NCBI GenBank assembly: GCA_023935145.1
Contig: CM043699.1
Location: 140,846,036-140,910,035, forward strand
DNA: 64,000 nt
Source: Bretschneidera sinensis
Lineage: Eukaryota > Streptophyta > Magnoliopsida > Brassicales > Akaniaceae
Direction of reading: 5' to 3'
A model generated the notes under the pieces. The model was not told the origin of the DNA. It saw nothing but the letters and a program-made list of their open reading frames with translations, and made no database searches. The position numbers and the translations under genes were made by a program. This document shows positions 34,301 through 42,125 of this stretch, piece by piece. Positions within the stretch are counted from its first letter, which is position 1. The number at the start of each line of letters is the position of its first letter.

Positions 34301-35693
34301 CACGTCGTTTTCTCTTCCAAGGTTTAAGGCCAGATTTAGGTTTCTTCCTTTTTTCTACTGTTTAATTGACTTTTACTTTATTCCCGTTTGACCAAATTTT
34401 GTTTTGAGGGCCTTGAGTGTTTATTTTCAAACTAGAGGGATGCAAGTGTAATTTCGATATAAAGTCTTGGATATTTTTATAATTTACCCTACTTCCCCTC
34501 TTTGTATTCGATATTAGAAAATTCTAAATTTGAATTAATGAACATGTGCATTGAAAGAATTAAAATTGAAATATACATATATGAGCAATTCATGTGTGCC
34601 TGTTCACATGGAACTCCAATGGAAGTTTAGTTGCACTTATACATTGTTTAAAAGGCATATGATCTTGAGCTTTTACCTTGATGGTTAATTAATTGGACTA
34701 CTTCCAGTCTTAGTTCTTCATATGATTTTGTAATATGCATGCTTATTATGTTGATCGCAGGGACTCACTGGCCTCCTTCAATCACCAGTTAAGGAAGCTG
34801 AGAAGCATGGTCTTCCTGGCATCCTCTCAGGTAATGCGCAACATAAATGTCATTGGTTGTAAGTGTTATAAAATCTATCGTTGTTATCTCCAAAACTAAC
34901 AGCAGCTCAAGAAATCAGTGAGACAAATATTGCTGTTCTGATGATAAATGTTGATCATTTATAGTGCTTGCTTGCTTCCCTTTTTCTATTTGTAGGAATA
35001 GCTTTCGGAATCACAGGACTTGTGGCAAGACCAGCAGCTAGTATTCTTGAGGTTACTGGGAAAACTGCACAGAGTATTAGAAACAGAAGTAGGCTCCACC
35101 ATACGGGATCCCAACGATATAGGATCCGTCTTCCAAGGCCTCTAAGTAGAGAACTTCCCCTTAGGCCTTATTCATGGGAAGAAGCAGTTGGGACATCAGT
35201 GCTAATGGAGGCTGATGATAGCTTGAAGCTTAAGGATGAGGTGTTAGTCATGTGCAAAGCGCTTAAACAAGCTGGTAAATTCGTGATAATTTCAGAGAAA
35301 CTCATATTGATTGTTAGCTGCCCCAGCTTGGTGGACTTTGGGAGGCCTGAATTTCGAGGTGTTGCTGTTGATCCGGAGTGGGTTATAGAAACTGAAGTTG
35401 GTTTGGACAGTGTAATTCACGCGGACGCTGATGATGGAGTGGTACACATTGTTGGAAGTAGTTCAGATGCCATATCGAGGCAGAACCAATACCCATCTAA
35501 AAAAGGTGGTGGGACAAGGACAAAACGGTGGCACAATCCTTCAACTCCTCTCCCACTCTTCCAGACCAACTTGGACCTGGCTTCCAAAGAAGATGCAGAG
35601 GACTTGTTACAGGTTTTGTTGTCAATGATTCAACTGGGGAAAGGGAAGTCTTGGGGAGGGGGATATCTTCTACATCAAAGTAACATCAAGTAG
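1..35693 (+). CDS. VPS13-family lipid-transfer protein (SHRUBBY-like), 5'-truncated by the window; 34 exons
   Basis: Thirty-four plus-strand exons join in one open frame (9,321 nt including stop, about 3,106 residues), all with GT-AG introns and matching phases. Plant VPS13 proteins of the SHRUBBY type are about 3,460 residues, so roughly the first 350 (chorein N-terminus) lie left of base 1. Motifs seen: an early segment GWLNWLSRGMLGAGG, a long beta-rich middle, a VAB region with recurring N-x-T/S-x-x-P-L motifs (NLTSLPL, NATSMPLEL, NCTGFPL), a C-terminal helical region (GLVARPAASILEVTGKTAQS) and a PH-like end (RLPRPLSRELPLRPYS). Family knowledge: VPS13 proteins form hydrophobic grooves that carry phospholipids between membranes at contact sites; Arabidopsis SHRUBBY affects root growth and patterning. 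The frame is intact despite 13.9 kb of transposon-laden introns, so the gene is probably functional. Which VPS13 paralogue it is remains an inference. Exons are listed in the four segment entries. Confidence 0.93.
739..960. repeat. Composite tandem repeat in VPS13 intron 2
   Basis: A block TTTGTCAATGCTTTAAGATG followed by TTGCCTTTATAGTAGTGAACT occurs at about 739-800 and again at about 878-937. Between them the 24-bp unit TTGCCTTTATAGTAGTGAAC is repeated twice more. The rest of intron 2 (961-2,021) shows nothing I recognise. Confidence 0.75.
2690..2800 (-). mobile_element. Short LINE 3'-tail remnant (antisense) in VPS13 intron 3
   Basis: The string AAGTGGGGCACAACCC followed by ATACGGAAGGATACAAGCACC resembles the reverse complement of the 3' tail seen in longer LINE fragments here (GGGTTGTACCCTCTTGGTGCC at about 6,522). 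No coding sequence is kept. The 2,345-2,560 stretch just upstream is unassigned. Confidence 0.4.
3165..3983. other. VPS13 intron 5 and similar introns with nothing recognised
   Basis: Intron 5 is AT-rich; only a short duplicate (ACTTATCCAGATCACAG at about 3,706 and 3,749) stands out. Introns 10 (7,309-7,778), 14 (12,453-12,928) and 29 (32,375-33,147) were also read and show no gene, RNA or mobile element I can support. Confidence 0.5.
5725..5772. repeat. Poly(C) and CA-rich low-complexity tract in VPS13 intron 9
   Basis: Twelve C residues (5,725-5,736) are followed by AAAACCACACACACACCC and further CACACA runs. Such tracts are prone to length change. Confidence 0.85.
6050..6575 (+). mobile_element. 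LINE (non-LTR) 3' fragment, sense, in VPS13 intron 9
   Basis: Plus-strand translation of about 6,155-6,400 gives a zinc-finger-RVT-like end of a plant LINE ORF2 (CSRTCHLWDLAFRLMGLSWV, then LDELGVWSGF), followed by VEFFESLSCN and a stop near 6,509. The 3' tail GTATATGGGTTGTACCC ... CTTTTATTAGTATACTTTTA ends in an A run at about 6,560-6,570. The fragment has frameshifts and lacks endonuclease and reverse transcriptase, so it is a dead 5'-truncated copy. Similar zf-RVT-like segments recur in the window at 11.2 and 53.4 kb. Confidence 0.7.
7779..10697 (+). CDS. VPS13-like exons 11-12 (long middle exons of the rod)
   Basis: Two large exons, 7779-9352 (1,574 nt) and 9475-10697 (1,223 nt), encode partial-protein residues of about 452-1384. 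Exon 11 opens by completing the Trp codon split from exon 10 (ELDIW-YSLKEFEECW). The split Asp codon at the 11/12 junction gives ITDD-CYGYLGFEALL. The sequence is rich in beta-strand patterns with repeated blocks such as EIQQLYCSYIYE and ELHVSLPSLDIWLHSFDW, typical of the repeating-beta-groove modules of VPS13, but no short signature motif is expected here. Assignment rests on frame continuity and on the flanking VPS13 segments. Confidence 0.9.
10915..11460 (-). mobile_element. LINE 3' fragment, antisense, in VPS13 intron 12
   Basis: The minus strand at 11,161-11,394 encodes GVQWIMPKTVVDLLSSCK and ISVCLLWHLWQESSCRVFKN, a typical zf-RVT tail of a plant LINE ORF2 (compare the W-V-M-P and L-W-C-L-W-R-E pattern of the family). 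On the left are the antisense tail sequence GGGCACAACGCAAGCACAC and A/T-rich ends. There is a stop after KINQGD at 11,161. It is 5'-truncated with no other ORF2 domain. Confidence 0.7.
11513..11675. repeat. Tandem duplication, two copies of about 83 bp
   Basis: ATGTAAGGATATATGAGCTATC ... AATATAATATTGGTTGCGTTTGTCAGAGCTATC (about 11,517-11,592) is followed by a close second copy (about 11,603-11,672). It lies in VPS13 intron 12. The remainder of the intron (11,676-12,083) shows nothing else. Confidence 0.75.
12084..23912 (+). CDS. VPS13-like exons 13-22 (VAB / SHR-binding region)
   Basis: Exons: 12084-12212, 12297-12452, 12929-13510, 13597-13668, 13751-14206, 14327-14510, 14615-15374, 15463-15579, 23159-23432, 23799-23912. 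Exon 15 is started at 12929 (after CTAAAAG), not at the more obvious CAG at 12939, because only 12929 keeps frame and gives TESFIE-CVFRTIEMVKDAW, a junction like that of plant relatives. This region covers about residues 1385-2332 and holds the repeated motifs of the VPS13 adaptor-binding (VAB, Pfam SHR-BD) domain: PYILQNLTSLPLGYHVYPG, ILNATSMPLELRFDIPFG, LLYNCTGFPLIISD and YRIDNFSKERLRIYQQ. VAB domains bind adaptor proteins that place VPS13 on organelles; the SHR-BD name comes from a reported interaction of SHRUBBY with SHORT-ROOT. Intron 20 (15,580-23,158) carries LINE, MITE and copia sequences. Confidence 0.9.
16309..17220 (-). mobile_element. LINE 3' part, antisense, in VPS13 intron 20, split by a MITE
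   Basis: Reading the minus strand from about 17,060 leftwards, the frame gives SERGGLGLKSLSLFNKALSG and RLWRYMIKSNHLWRKVIGRV, the conserved C-terminal block of plant LINE reverse transcriptases. Upstream, a second frame keeps WGMNINTTWVNG. A frameshift separates the two. The left end is a T run (16,312-16,321), the antisense of the poly(A) tail. A 270-bp inverted-repeat element interrupts the 3' part. From 15,580 to 16,308 the intron shows nothing recognised. Confidence 0.75.
16394..16663. mobile_element. MITE, Mutator-like by its 9-bp target duplication, inside the LINE
   Basis: Long terminal inverted repeats of about 85 bp: the left arm GCAAGACATTTTTGGTCCC then TAAAGTTTAGTTAGTGTTTC is matched by the reverse complement of the right arm GAAACACCAACTAAACTTTA then GGG. 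Each side is flanked by AAAAACTAT (16,385-16,393 and 16,664-16,672), an exact 9-bp target-site duplication as left by Mutator superfamily elements. No coding sequence. The sequence left and right of it is continuous with the LINE tail. Confidence 0.85.
17499..17608 (-). repeat. Copia 3' LTR (left copy)
   Basis: About 110 bp, TG...CA on the minus strand, closely similar to the 22,064-22,178 copy; shares the stretch TACTTTCTCATTATTCA. It is followed by TGGTATCTGAGCG, a near-match to a copia primer-binding site, where host DNA would be expected. Confidence 0.8.
17620..21435 (-). pseudogene. Copia gag-pol pseudogene
   Basis: Minus-strand pieces in order. Gag start at 21,181-21,435 (KLDATNYAQWATTI). 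Zinc knuckle and protease at 20,341-20,740 (CTLCNRAGHTCATCYDLVGK, then PWIIDSADGSQTTASGIG, in which the catalytic DSG/A stretch is fused straight to the later ADGS block, as if the protease core was deleted). Integrase at 19,360-19,850 (MNVPKMFWDDLVLTTCYLIN). RT at 18,192-18,885 (RWVYAIKFHHDGTIDRLKAR; YVYDIVITG in place of the catalytic YVDD). RNase H end at 17,640-17,825 (HERTKHIEVNCQVVGEKL). Frame changes and stops lie between all pieces, so no protein can be made. Confidence 0.85.
22064..22178 (-). repeat. Copia 5' LTR (right copy)
   Basis: About 115 bp, starting TGTTAGAGTATG and ending TTTTGACA on the minus strand, with primer-binding-like TGCTATCAGAGC directly downstream (22,052-22,063). 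LTRs of this length are short for copia. The rest of the intron (22,179-23,158) shows nothing I can identify. Confidence 0.8.
23983..35693 (+). CDS. VPS13-like exons 23-34 (C-terminal lipid-transfer end, amphipathic helices, PH-like domain)
   Basis: Exons: 23983-24081 (or 23998-24081), 30440-30490, 30577-30756, 30860-31179, 31266-31640, 31739-31802, 32228-32374, 33148-33252, 33327-33437, 33520-33624, 34761-34830, 34996-35693 with stop TAG at 35691. Residues about 2333-3106. Order: end of the beta groove (LSIIDSSYHILKDM, LTVDLLQSLDQQKLSF), then Gly/Ala-rich helices (GSAGVIGNPMGFARSVGLG; GLITGMAQGTTSLVSNTVYA; GLLQSPVKEAEKHGLPGILS) resembling the ATG2_C/VPS13_C region that inserts into membranes, then a PH-like domain from RIRLPRPLSRELPLRPYS to about residue 3060. 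Intron 23 (24,082-30,439) contains two LTR-type elements; intron 32 (33,625-34,760) a MITE and LINE tail. Confidence 0.92.
24392..24929 (-). repeat. Element A 3' LTR
   Basis: Minus-strand ends TGATGTAGAGG...TATTAACA. Carries TATAAAAG (minus strand, 24,608-24,615), a likely promoter TATA box. Adjacent polypurine tract at about 24,930-24,945. Confidence 0.8.
24990..25370. repeat. Element A minisatellite block 1, about 65-bp unit
   Basis: Units begin GTAGCCAAGGCTTGGTCTGT and carry CGTGCTCGGCGTGTGGTAGC, about six copies. Units differ by scattered substitutions and small indels. Confidence 0.8.
25431..25805. repeat. Element A minisatellite block 2, 31-bp unit
   Basis: Unit GCTAGGGCTCAGAGGCGGCG followed by TGCGCACTGAT, about a dozen copies with variants (GCTCGGGCTC, GCTTGAAGTC). 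Confidence 0.85.
25806..26240. repeat. Element A minisatellite block 3, about 62-bp unit
   Basis: Units contain CTCCGAAGTGTGAGACATGG then TGTCGCGCGGCTCGGAAGTG, about seven copies. The unit itself shows inverted and direct sub-motifs (AAGTGTG twice). Confidence 0.85.
26290..27270. repeat. Element A minisatellite block 4, 48-bp unit, about 20 copies
   Basis: Unit GATGGGTCCGAGGAGGATGC then TTGGGATCAAACTCCTCGGA and GTCTTGGA. The 48-bp period is divisible by three, so the array stays open in several frames on both strands, giving long but meaningless reading frames (up to 289 codons on plus, 181 on minus). Some units alternate AGTCTTGG and AGTTGTGG and GCTTGGGAT and ACTCGGAT, hinting at higher-order two-unit variants. 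Confidence 0.88.
27433..27717 (-). pseudogene. Gypsy-type gag N-terminal remnant in element A
   Basis: Minus-strand frame with ILDGLNSQDPAFTQQILEGP followed by FPQHFRMPIIKAYDGTT, matching the plant gypsy gag pattern (DPPFT...P.P..F..P....YDG..DP). Homology stops soon after YDGTTES, where a normal gag would continue with D-P-x-D-H-L; the rest is replaced by repeats. Too short to be a working gag. Confidence 0.65.
28273..28810 (-). repeat. Element A 5' LTR
   Basis: Minus-strand ends TGATATAGGAG...CATCAACA. TATAAAAG on the minus strand at 28,499-28,506 matches the position of the other LTR's TATA box. The two LTRs differ by many substitutions, so the insertion is not recent. Confidence 0.8.
28895..29823 (-). 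mobile_element. TRIM-like (terminal-repeat retrotransposon in miniature) element, VPS13 intron 23
   Basis: Direct terminal repeats at 28,895-29,043 and 29,667-29,823 share TTGATACAGTGAGGGTAGAG and AAGGAGATTACA. On the minus strand the right repeat is followed by TGGCATCAGATCCCAACC, close to the copia primer-binding site TGGTATCAGAGC, giving the orientation. The 620-bp interior looks like a copia leader and contains no gag or pol domain. Flanks are ATTAC on the left and GTTAC on the right (four of five), an imperfect target duplication. Antisense to the host gene. Confidence 0.78.
29966..30006. repeat. (TC)n tract followed by poly(C)
   Basis: A TC dinucleotide run (about 29,966-29,983) passes into a C run of about 23 (29,984-30,006). 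It lies in VPS13 intron 23; length is likely to vary or to be mis-sequenced. Confidence 0.9.
31868..32006 (+). mobile_element. LINE 3'-tail remnant (sense) in VPS13 intron 28
   Basis: TTTTGTGCATGGGTTGGCAT followed by CCCCTTGGTGCTTCTATATA and an A-rich end matches the tail type seen at 6,522-6,570. No coding domain. Confidence 0.45.
33664..33770 (+). mobile_element. LINE 3'-tail remnant (sense) in VPS13 intron 32
   Basis: GCTTGTACATGGGATTGCAC then CCACTTGGTGCCTCTTTTG, followed by A-rich sequence ending about 33,770. Same tail family as above; coding part absent. Confidence 0.5.
34259..34489. mobile_element. MITE with GGGTAAATTATAAAAATA terminal inverted repeats
   Basis: The left end GGGTAAATTATAAAAATA is matched exactly by the reverse complement of the right end. 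The two 9-mers next to it, CACTTCTCC and TACTTCCCC, agree in seven of nine positions, fitting an aged 9-bp Mutator-type duplication. Non-coding, in VPS13 intron 32. Confidence 0.75.
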
Positions 35694-35900
35694 ATTAGAG
35701 GAGCATTCTTATTTGTTGCTTGGGAAGATATGATTTTATTCAGCAGTTTGGTATTTTGAATACACCACCACAATCTGCTCCCCCCAACCAAACCTCAAGT
35801 GTCCAAAGCCGAAGAGTGATAAGACAAAGCAGGTCCTTCCTCTTGTAAATTATTCATGCTTCCTTAAATGTACATTTTGTACAGTATTATAATATGTAAA
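35694..35900 (+). other. Probable 3' UTR of the VPS13-like gene
   Basis: The sequence directly after the TAG stop is moderately AT-rich and unlike a repeat. The stretch near 35,860-35,905 (TGTACATTTTGTACAG, then ATAATATGTAAATGG) looks like a plant far-upstream/near-upstream polyadenylation region, but no canonical AATAAA is present. The end is a guess. Confidence 0.35.
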
Positions 35901-36856
35901 TGGTATATTTGGGTACATCTAGTAAAAATTTCTATTTACAATCAGTTAATTTTTGAAAATTGCATGTCATCCAATGATACCACGGTAATGATTTTTTTAC
36001 ACCTGCGACTTTTAACACTTTTACACAAATTCGGACACCTCATCACTTACTGTAGTGATTTTGGAGTAATATGATCAATTAGTGGTGGGGATTTTACACG
36101 TTGTAACTGGTGTAACATGTCCGTGGTTACACGTTCGGATGTCAAAATCTGTGGTTAACATGACCATGGTACCATATCACTATTAATATAGTCTTTTTCC
36201 CTTTAAAATCTTCCTCCATTTATTTTTTCCTTCTTTGGAATGATACGAATTTGTTTTTTGTCTGTTCCTTCAGTATGACATGGGCTTGGAATATTAGGTG
36301 TTTGGGCCGAGTCATTATTTTACTTGAGCGATTTGAGACCGGGCTGTATTTAAACTATTAAAAATTGAGTGGTAATTTTACGAATTCAGTTCAGTGAAAG
36401 TTAATATAAAATCAAAAAAAATCATTACTAATTATGAAGAAATTAAGTAATAAATTTAGTATTTAAATTTTTATTTTTTGTTTTATAAAATAATTATTAT
36501 TTAATTTTTTATAATTACAAGTAAACTTTCAATCCATCTTGATATTGGGCTTAGTGGCTCATGTACTTACTGTCAGCACTTAGTAAATTGTAACTCGGGA
36601 CGCGGTTTAAATGTGTGAGAATTATAATTAGAAGAAAACATGGGATACTTTTTTAAAAAATCATTATTTTTGTGGACAAAATAAAAATTATTATTTTTTA
36701 TTTGTTTAATTTAATTAAAAATATTATTATAAATTCAAGTACCAAAATAAAATACAAAAAATGTCAGTAACGATTTTTTTTAGGGTCAATTACATCAGTC
36801 TTTCTAAAAATTAATATTAAAAAAAAGCACTTGCATGGGAACAATGAAGTTCGCAG
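35901..36856. other. AT-rich intergenic stretch
   Basis: Between the VPS13 gene and the P450 remnant. Contains only AT-rich sequence with weak internal similarity (several GGTTAACATG/GGTTACACG-like words near 36,090-36,170). No ORF, RNA or element is supported. Confidence 0.5.
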
Positions 36857-39800
36857 GACGCGAGTCTCTTGCTTTTTTTAGTTAGATATACGGGGAGCTG
36901 ATGTTGGTGACCGTCAGGTAAATATCTGCAAGGCTCCCAACTCAATGCTTTAACAATTAGGGTTTCTTGCAAAGTCTATTGACTTGGTTGGATATACATT
37001 TGGTGCTTCTTCTATTCCATAATTCTAGATTATCAGGATAGGTCTCATTTCTACCTTACTTGAGTGTTTTAATGCAATTATCTTCTACTAGGGCCTCTCA
37101 AATGTTGGGTGCTAAATCCTTTTCTGTACGTGTAGATGTGCATGCAAACCATTGGCCAGTTGGAATCTGTTTTGAGCCAACTATCCCTTTTAAGCTTTTC
37201 AGGATCCATTTGATATCCAATTGTTGGTAAAACCAGTGCTTGGATATGGGTTTTACTGAACTTCTTGAACTCTGATTAACAGCTAAGAGATGACCTGATG
37301 ACAATGCTAATTGCCGGACATGAAACAAGAGCAGCTGTTCTTACTTGGGCTGTTTTCTTTCTTGCACAAATATGATTTTTCATGACCAACTTTTACATTT
37401 AACCTTGTTAGTTTGATAATAAAGTAATAATGTGATTTGTATTCTATTATCTCTTGCTTGTATTCATCAATTGTCTCAATCTTCTCCCCTATGAGTTTGC
37501 CACCGTACATACTGATCCATATTAATTTGCTAAAGCGCAGAACCCCTCCAAAATTAAAAAGGCGCAAGCAGAGATTGATTCTGTGCTAGGCCAGGAGAGA
37601 CCAAGTCCTTGAAGTCATTTACTCCCATCAACCTTTTTTATTCACTGGAAACTATGTGAGAAACTTGCTTCTTATCTGTAAACATACATGCACAAGAATA
37701 AGCTATTAAAATTAATCATTAATTTGAGTTTCACACCCCCCATGCTATTCTGTGCCACTTGTATGAAATTATTAGGCTAGAACAAAGTCTTGATCTTAAC
37801 ATTAATGACTTATTTTGAAAGGACATACAGAACTTTTATTATCAGGATGGGTTTGGTGGCTTATGTTTACACTTAGTAATGAGACAGGTGAAGTTTGGGT
37901 TGTTTAATTGAAATGGATCTGATTTTGAGAGCTCATGCTTCCATAAGCACGAGTTCATATAGGAAGCACGAACTCATCAAAAAGTTCTCCATTTGAAAAA
38001 ACTTTACATAGTTTGTTCAGTCAATTCTTTATCTATTGAGTAATATTAAAAAAATTCATGATAAATATGATATACAGTAGCAAAAAGCTTAAGAATCTTC
38101 TTCTTAGATACTTTATATATGTTTGAATAATGTTTGTGGCTTGGCACTACATTTCAATGTTAAACTGTGCTATGCTCTTTATTCTGAATGTATGTATGAA
38201 ATATAGAATGTAAAGTTTTAAATGTTTTTTCTTGATACATTCAAGATACTATTTGCTGTTAAATTGTCTACGCTCTTCATTTGCTGTTAAACTGTGTACA
38301 CTTTTTTATTTCTTTCCAATCAAGGTCTCTAAGCTAAGCCCATAAATCCTTAGTGGCTTAGTCAATTAGTTGGTGTATCTTATGATATCCTTCGTTGCCG
38401 TCTTTATCTAGCTACTTACTCTCTTTCAAATGCTTGGAAATTGCGTATTTTCTCAGCACCTCTATCACATTATTTTTTACCTCCCTCCCATCCTTCTGAT
38501 GCATTTAAATTGAGTCAGATCACTCCTCTATGCTAGTACATATATTGGTCTCTCCATGTAGATTCAAAAGTTGTTTCTGGCATTCATGATCTACACAAAA
38601 TTTGATGTTTCCTCTGCATGAATTTTGTGTCAAAATCCTTGCTCTCAGATGTTTCAGTTATATAATTGATATTTTTTACATTTAATTTTTTTTCTTTATG
38701 GAAATGTGTACCCTACCTAGTTCATATGGCTACATCTGAGTGAAGCTCTTCGTGAATACGAGTTGCTATCTTAAGTTGTTTCAAACTCATCCACGAGCAT
38801 TGACAGGCCAGCTCGGAAGTATTAGTGTTATAATCTTGGAAAACAAAGGGATATTGGCATTATACCACGAGGCACAGGGAGTATCAGAGATTTTGGAGTA
38901 TTTTGTTTTCTTTTCTCTTTCCTGCTTGAATTATTTTTGTTGAAAACCTTTTTCTATGCTCTTTGATTTTTCTTTTACTTTATGCACATAATAATGATAA
39001 TAAAGAAACAAAAGGAGCCTTCAGTCCCTCATTTCCCTTGTGCCTTCTCTGCCCACTTGGGAAAAAAGATAAATCTGCAATTCCTCTCTCAATATGGTTT
39101 CTTCATCTCAAGGATCCTCCAATGAGAACTGGGGATAAGGTAAAACTTTTTTTTGCTAATATTATGGTGGCTACCTGGTTATGGATATTTTCAAATAAAA
39201 GCTAATGTTCTAATCTGCTATTTCTAGATGGGATTCGTTTAAGTTATGGTTTTTAATTGATGACTTGTCTCCTTTCTTGTGGTTAAAATAAGCTGTCTCC
39301 ACAGACAAGTATGCACAAAGGAACACACATTTGTAGACGAGTATATATTTTAGTTCTTTTTCCTAGACTGAATACCATCAAAATTGGTTAAGTGGAGCTT
39401 GACATCCTGATAGTTGGTTTGAACTTAGCTTGTAAGCTACCTATATCTCAAAGTAATATGTACTCTGTTCCATATTTTCAGGTACATAAGACTTATCGTC
39501 TTACAGGCTCTTCGTTTGTATCCTCAGCCACTGCTACTTATTAGACGCTCCCTTAAGGACGATGTATTACCAGGTATTTCTCCTTAACAAACACTAGGGA
39601 ATTTGAAATTATTGATTCCTGAATTTAAGAAGCACTATTATGTTGTAGACTTGTACTTGGTGTGGTTCTGAAAATCTTTACTTATCAAAAAAAAATTGAT
39701 CAGAAATCCATTTTATATCATAACAACAACTAGAGCTGGCTGAAGAGATGCAACTGTAAGTGAAAAACTTGACTTGTCAGCATATAGTTTAGTAGAAAAA

Positions 39801-41030
39801 GGACAGAAGAATTAGATTTTATGACTTCATCACTGAAAACAAATTATTGAAGAACATTTGTAAAGCATAAAAGAAATAGAAGTTAGTATTCATTTGCTCA
39901 TATAAGATTTGGGCCTCAAATTCTGTATACAAAGGGCACACTCAACACAAAACACCTTCTTTCTAACAGTAGTCTTTCTTTACCCATACAAAAAATGGTT
40001 TGTCCTTATTTTTCTGTCAAGAGCTTAGCATTTTTTGTTAAAAAAATATTATAGCAACTTACGTGTTGCGCAAAGCATGCTTGGGAGCTCTTAAGCCTGG
40101 GCCATCATTTTACTTGGTATTTATCTTTTTATCATTACAAAGAAGATGAAAAACTTCCATACCAACTTGTATCAAATTATTTTAGTGACTGAAATGAACA
40201 CTAGATTTTTATTCTTGATTATCAAAACTAGAACCTTGGAAGAAAGATGGCTATCCTAGTATCCTTTATAATGTACATATGTGGTAGCTAGCAACAAGAT
40301 TTCCATGGCTCTGTTGATGAAATGTGTTTATGGGTGGGAATTGTGTTATTGTTAGATTGGTAATTACATAACAAAGAGGGGGAAAAGTAGAGTAGAGAGT
40401 TTTGTTTTTGGAGGATTGAAAAGTGGCTTAAAAATGAGAGGAGCACTTTATATAGTGCCTCGAAGTGGTGCTATCAGTATTCATTCACCAGGGTATAACA
40501 CTTCAAAGGAGGGGATATGTCTCTGCTAAGAGACTTACCCCTTTCCAGAGGGACAATTTTTTCATAGGATGCGATTGCGAACATCCTATCATATGGTGTT
40601 ATCACCAATCTGAAGCCAACATCTCCCACTTGGGAACAACAGAATACTAAATTAAAAGACCTGTGGCATGTTATTATCCTTGCCAAAAATGACATCAGCA
40701 TGGGCCTTCTGTTCTATGATTGGGAAGGAGTAGAGGTGGCTGTCATCATCATGGTTTTAGCATGAGTATATATATATACAATAACTAGCATGCCATGAGG
40801 GATGAGAATAATAATATCTTGAGTAGGGCTCATGGAAATTACTGCCATAGTATAATTCATTAAGCATGACACTAATTCCTATGTTGTTGAAGATAGTTCT
40901 TTTTTAAAAATATTTTTCTTTCCCCTCTCATATATGATGTGTTTAATACTTGTATTTTGAGATATTTGGATTAAGCTGGGATTCATTTTGCAGGAGGGTA
41001 CAAGGGTGACAAAGAAGTGGTAGCTGTTAC
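36857..41030 (+). pseudogene. CYP97B-type cytochrome P450 pseudogene (middle exons only)
   Basis: Five exon remnants in the right order. 36857-36917: DASLLLFLV, a one-base insertion, then DIRGADVGDRQ. 37283-37369: [15 protein letters not shown], then R where the family has T, then [13 protein letters not shown] (I-helix); its donor is AT instead of GT. 37541-about 37606: NPSKIKKAQAEIDSVLGQ then a premature stop or frameshift. 39482-39573: YIRLIVLQALRLYPQP and LLIRRSLKDDVLPG (K-helix, E-x-x-R replaced by Q-x-x-R). 40994-41017: GGYKGDKE, then unrelated sequence. No N-terminus and no heme-binding FGGGPRKCIG block was found. CYP97 enzymes hydroxylate carotenoids in plastids. This copy cannot work. 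Confidence 0.85.
40320..40760. mobile_element. Possible LTR-type relic within the P450 pseudogene intron
   Basis: ACACTTCAAAGGAGGGGATA ... CCAACATCTCCCACTTGGGA has the flavour of plant copia LTR leader sequence (the AACATCTCCCACTTG phrase is common in such LTRs). No partner LTR, primer-binding site or target duplication was found, so this is tentative. Confidence 0.3.
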
Positions 41031-42120
41031 ATTTTCTCTCCTTTGCAAATCTGCTTATATGGTTTCATGCTTGAGGAATGTTAACACTCTAGAAACATTG
41101 TACATAATGCCAGAACCTGAAATTTTAACCCAAGTTTTCACTTATAAAAAAAAATTAACTCAGTTTCTGAAGAGATGTTTTATTTGTAATAGTTGTGCTC
41201 ATAAAGCTTTGTTTAGATTTTGGCTCAATCCTCACAATGAGAACTTTTAATTGGTTTGAAAAAAGTGGTTTCTTATTTTATAATTATTTATTCTAATAGC
41301 TGTGGTAGTAGTTTTCTATTGAATATTGCTTATCCTAATAGTAATAAAAGTTGTTTTCTTTATTGTTGTTATTTTCTTAATAGCATTAAGAAAATATCCT
41401 CTGTAGAAATGAAAAGTTTGAGCATCTGTTAATGGTGGTTACATAGCCACCTCAACTAAAAAACAACTAACACATGAGATGAAGTCATGTCAATATCTTT
41501 AAACCAAAACACATCGTTCTACTTAACCTTATTTACTTTGCAAAATCCATGCCCAATGTTAAATCATTTACTCCTTTCCGTAATCCAAAAGCAATTCTAA
41601 CAAAGTTGGTGATATTTCCCTTGCTGGACATTGGGAACAAGGCTAAGTAAGCTGTTGGAAGTGATCCTCAATGCAGAAACAAAGTCCCACAATTTTACGA
41701 CTCGCTTTGCTTGTAGCACACCAAAACAAAGCCTCCTCATATTGCAATCGACCTGCACTATGAATTCTCATAATTCAAGTTGCTTTACAGCCTTGAGTAC
41801 AAAGATAACATGCCCCCTAGTTTTCTAGTCACATCCCTTTCATCCATGAAGCGATTTTTATCAAATAGTTCAAGCAATGAGGAGAGGACAGTAACCACAT
41901 CCCTCTCAAGACTTTTATCAAATGACATTTTTGCAATTCACATCTAATAAGAAAGGCTCCTTAAATAACCACACAAAAGCCCCCACTAATTATTAATAAG
42001 CAAGAGGAAAAATCAATAAAATCCCGCAAGTTCTTATCAATAAAATCACAGTACAGATTTTTTTAAAATAAAAATTGAATAATCTCAAGCAACTCAAAGT
42101 TTATGATCGAAATTGAAATT
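41031..42120. other. Unassigned intergenic sequence
   Basis: AT-rich; no element, gene or RNA is supported. A slightly more complex part at 41,620-41,830 reads as possible decayed coding or LINE sequence, but I could not name it. Confidence 0.4.
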
Positions 42121-42125
42121 TTAAG

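Noticed and set aside
38740..38943. 67-codon frame inside the P450 pseudogene interval, considered as another P450 exon
   Set aside because: The similarity to P450 (NKGILALYHEAQGVSEILE) is too weak, and its position is out of order for the missing N-terminal part.
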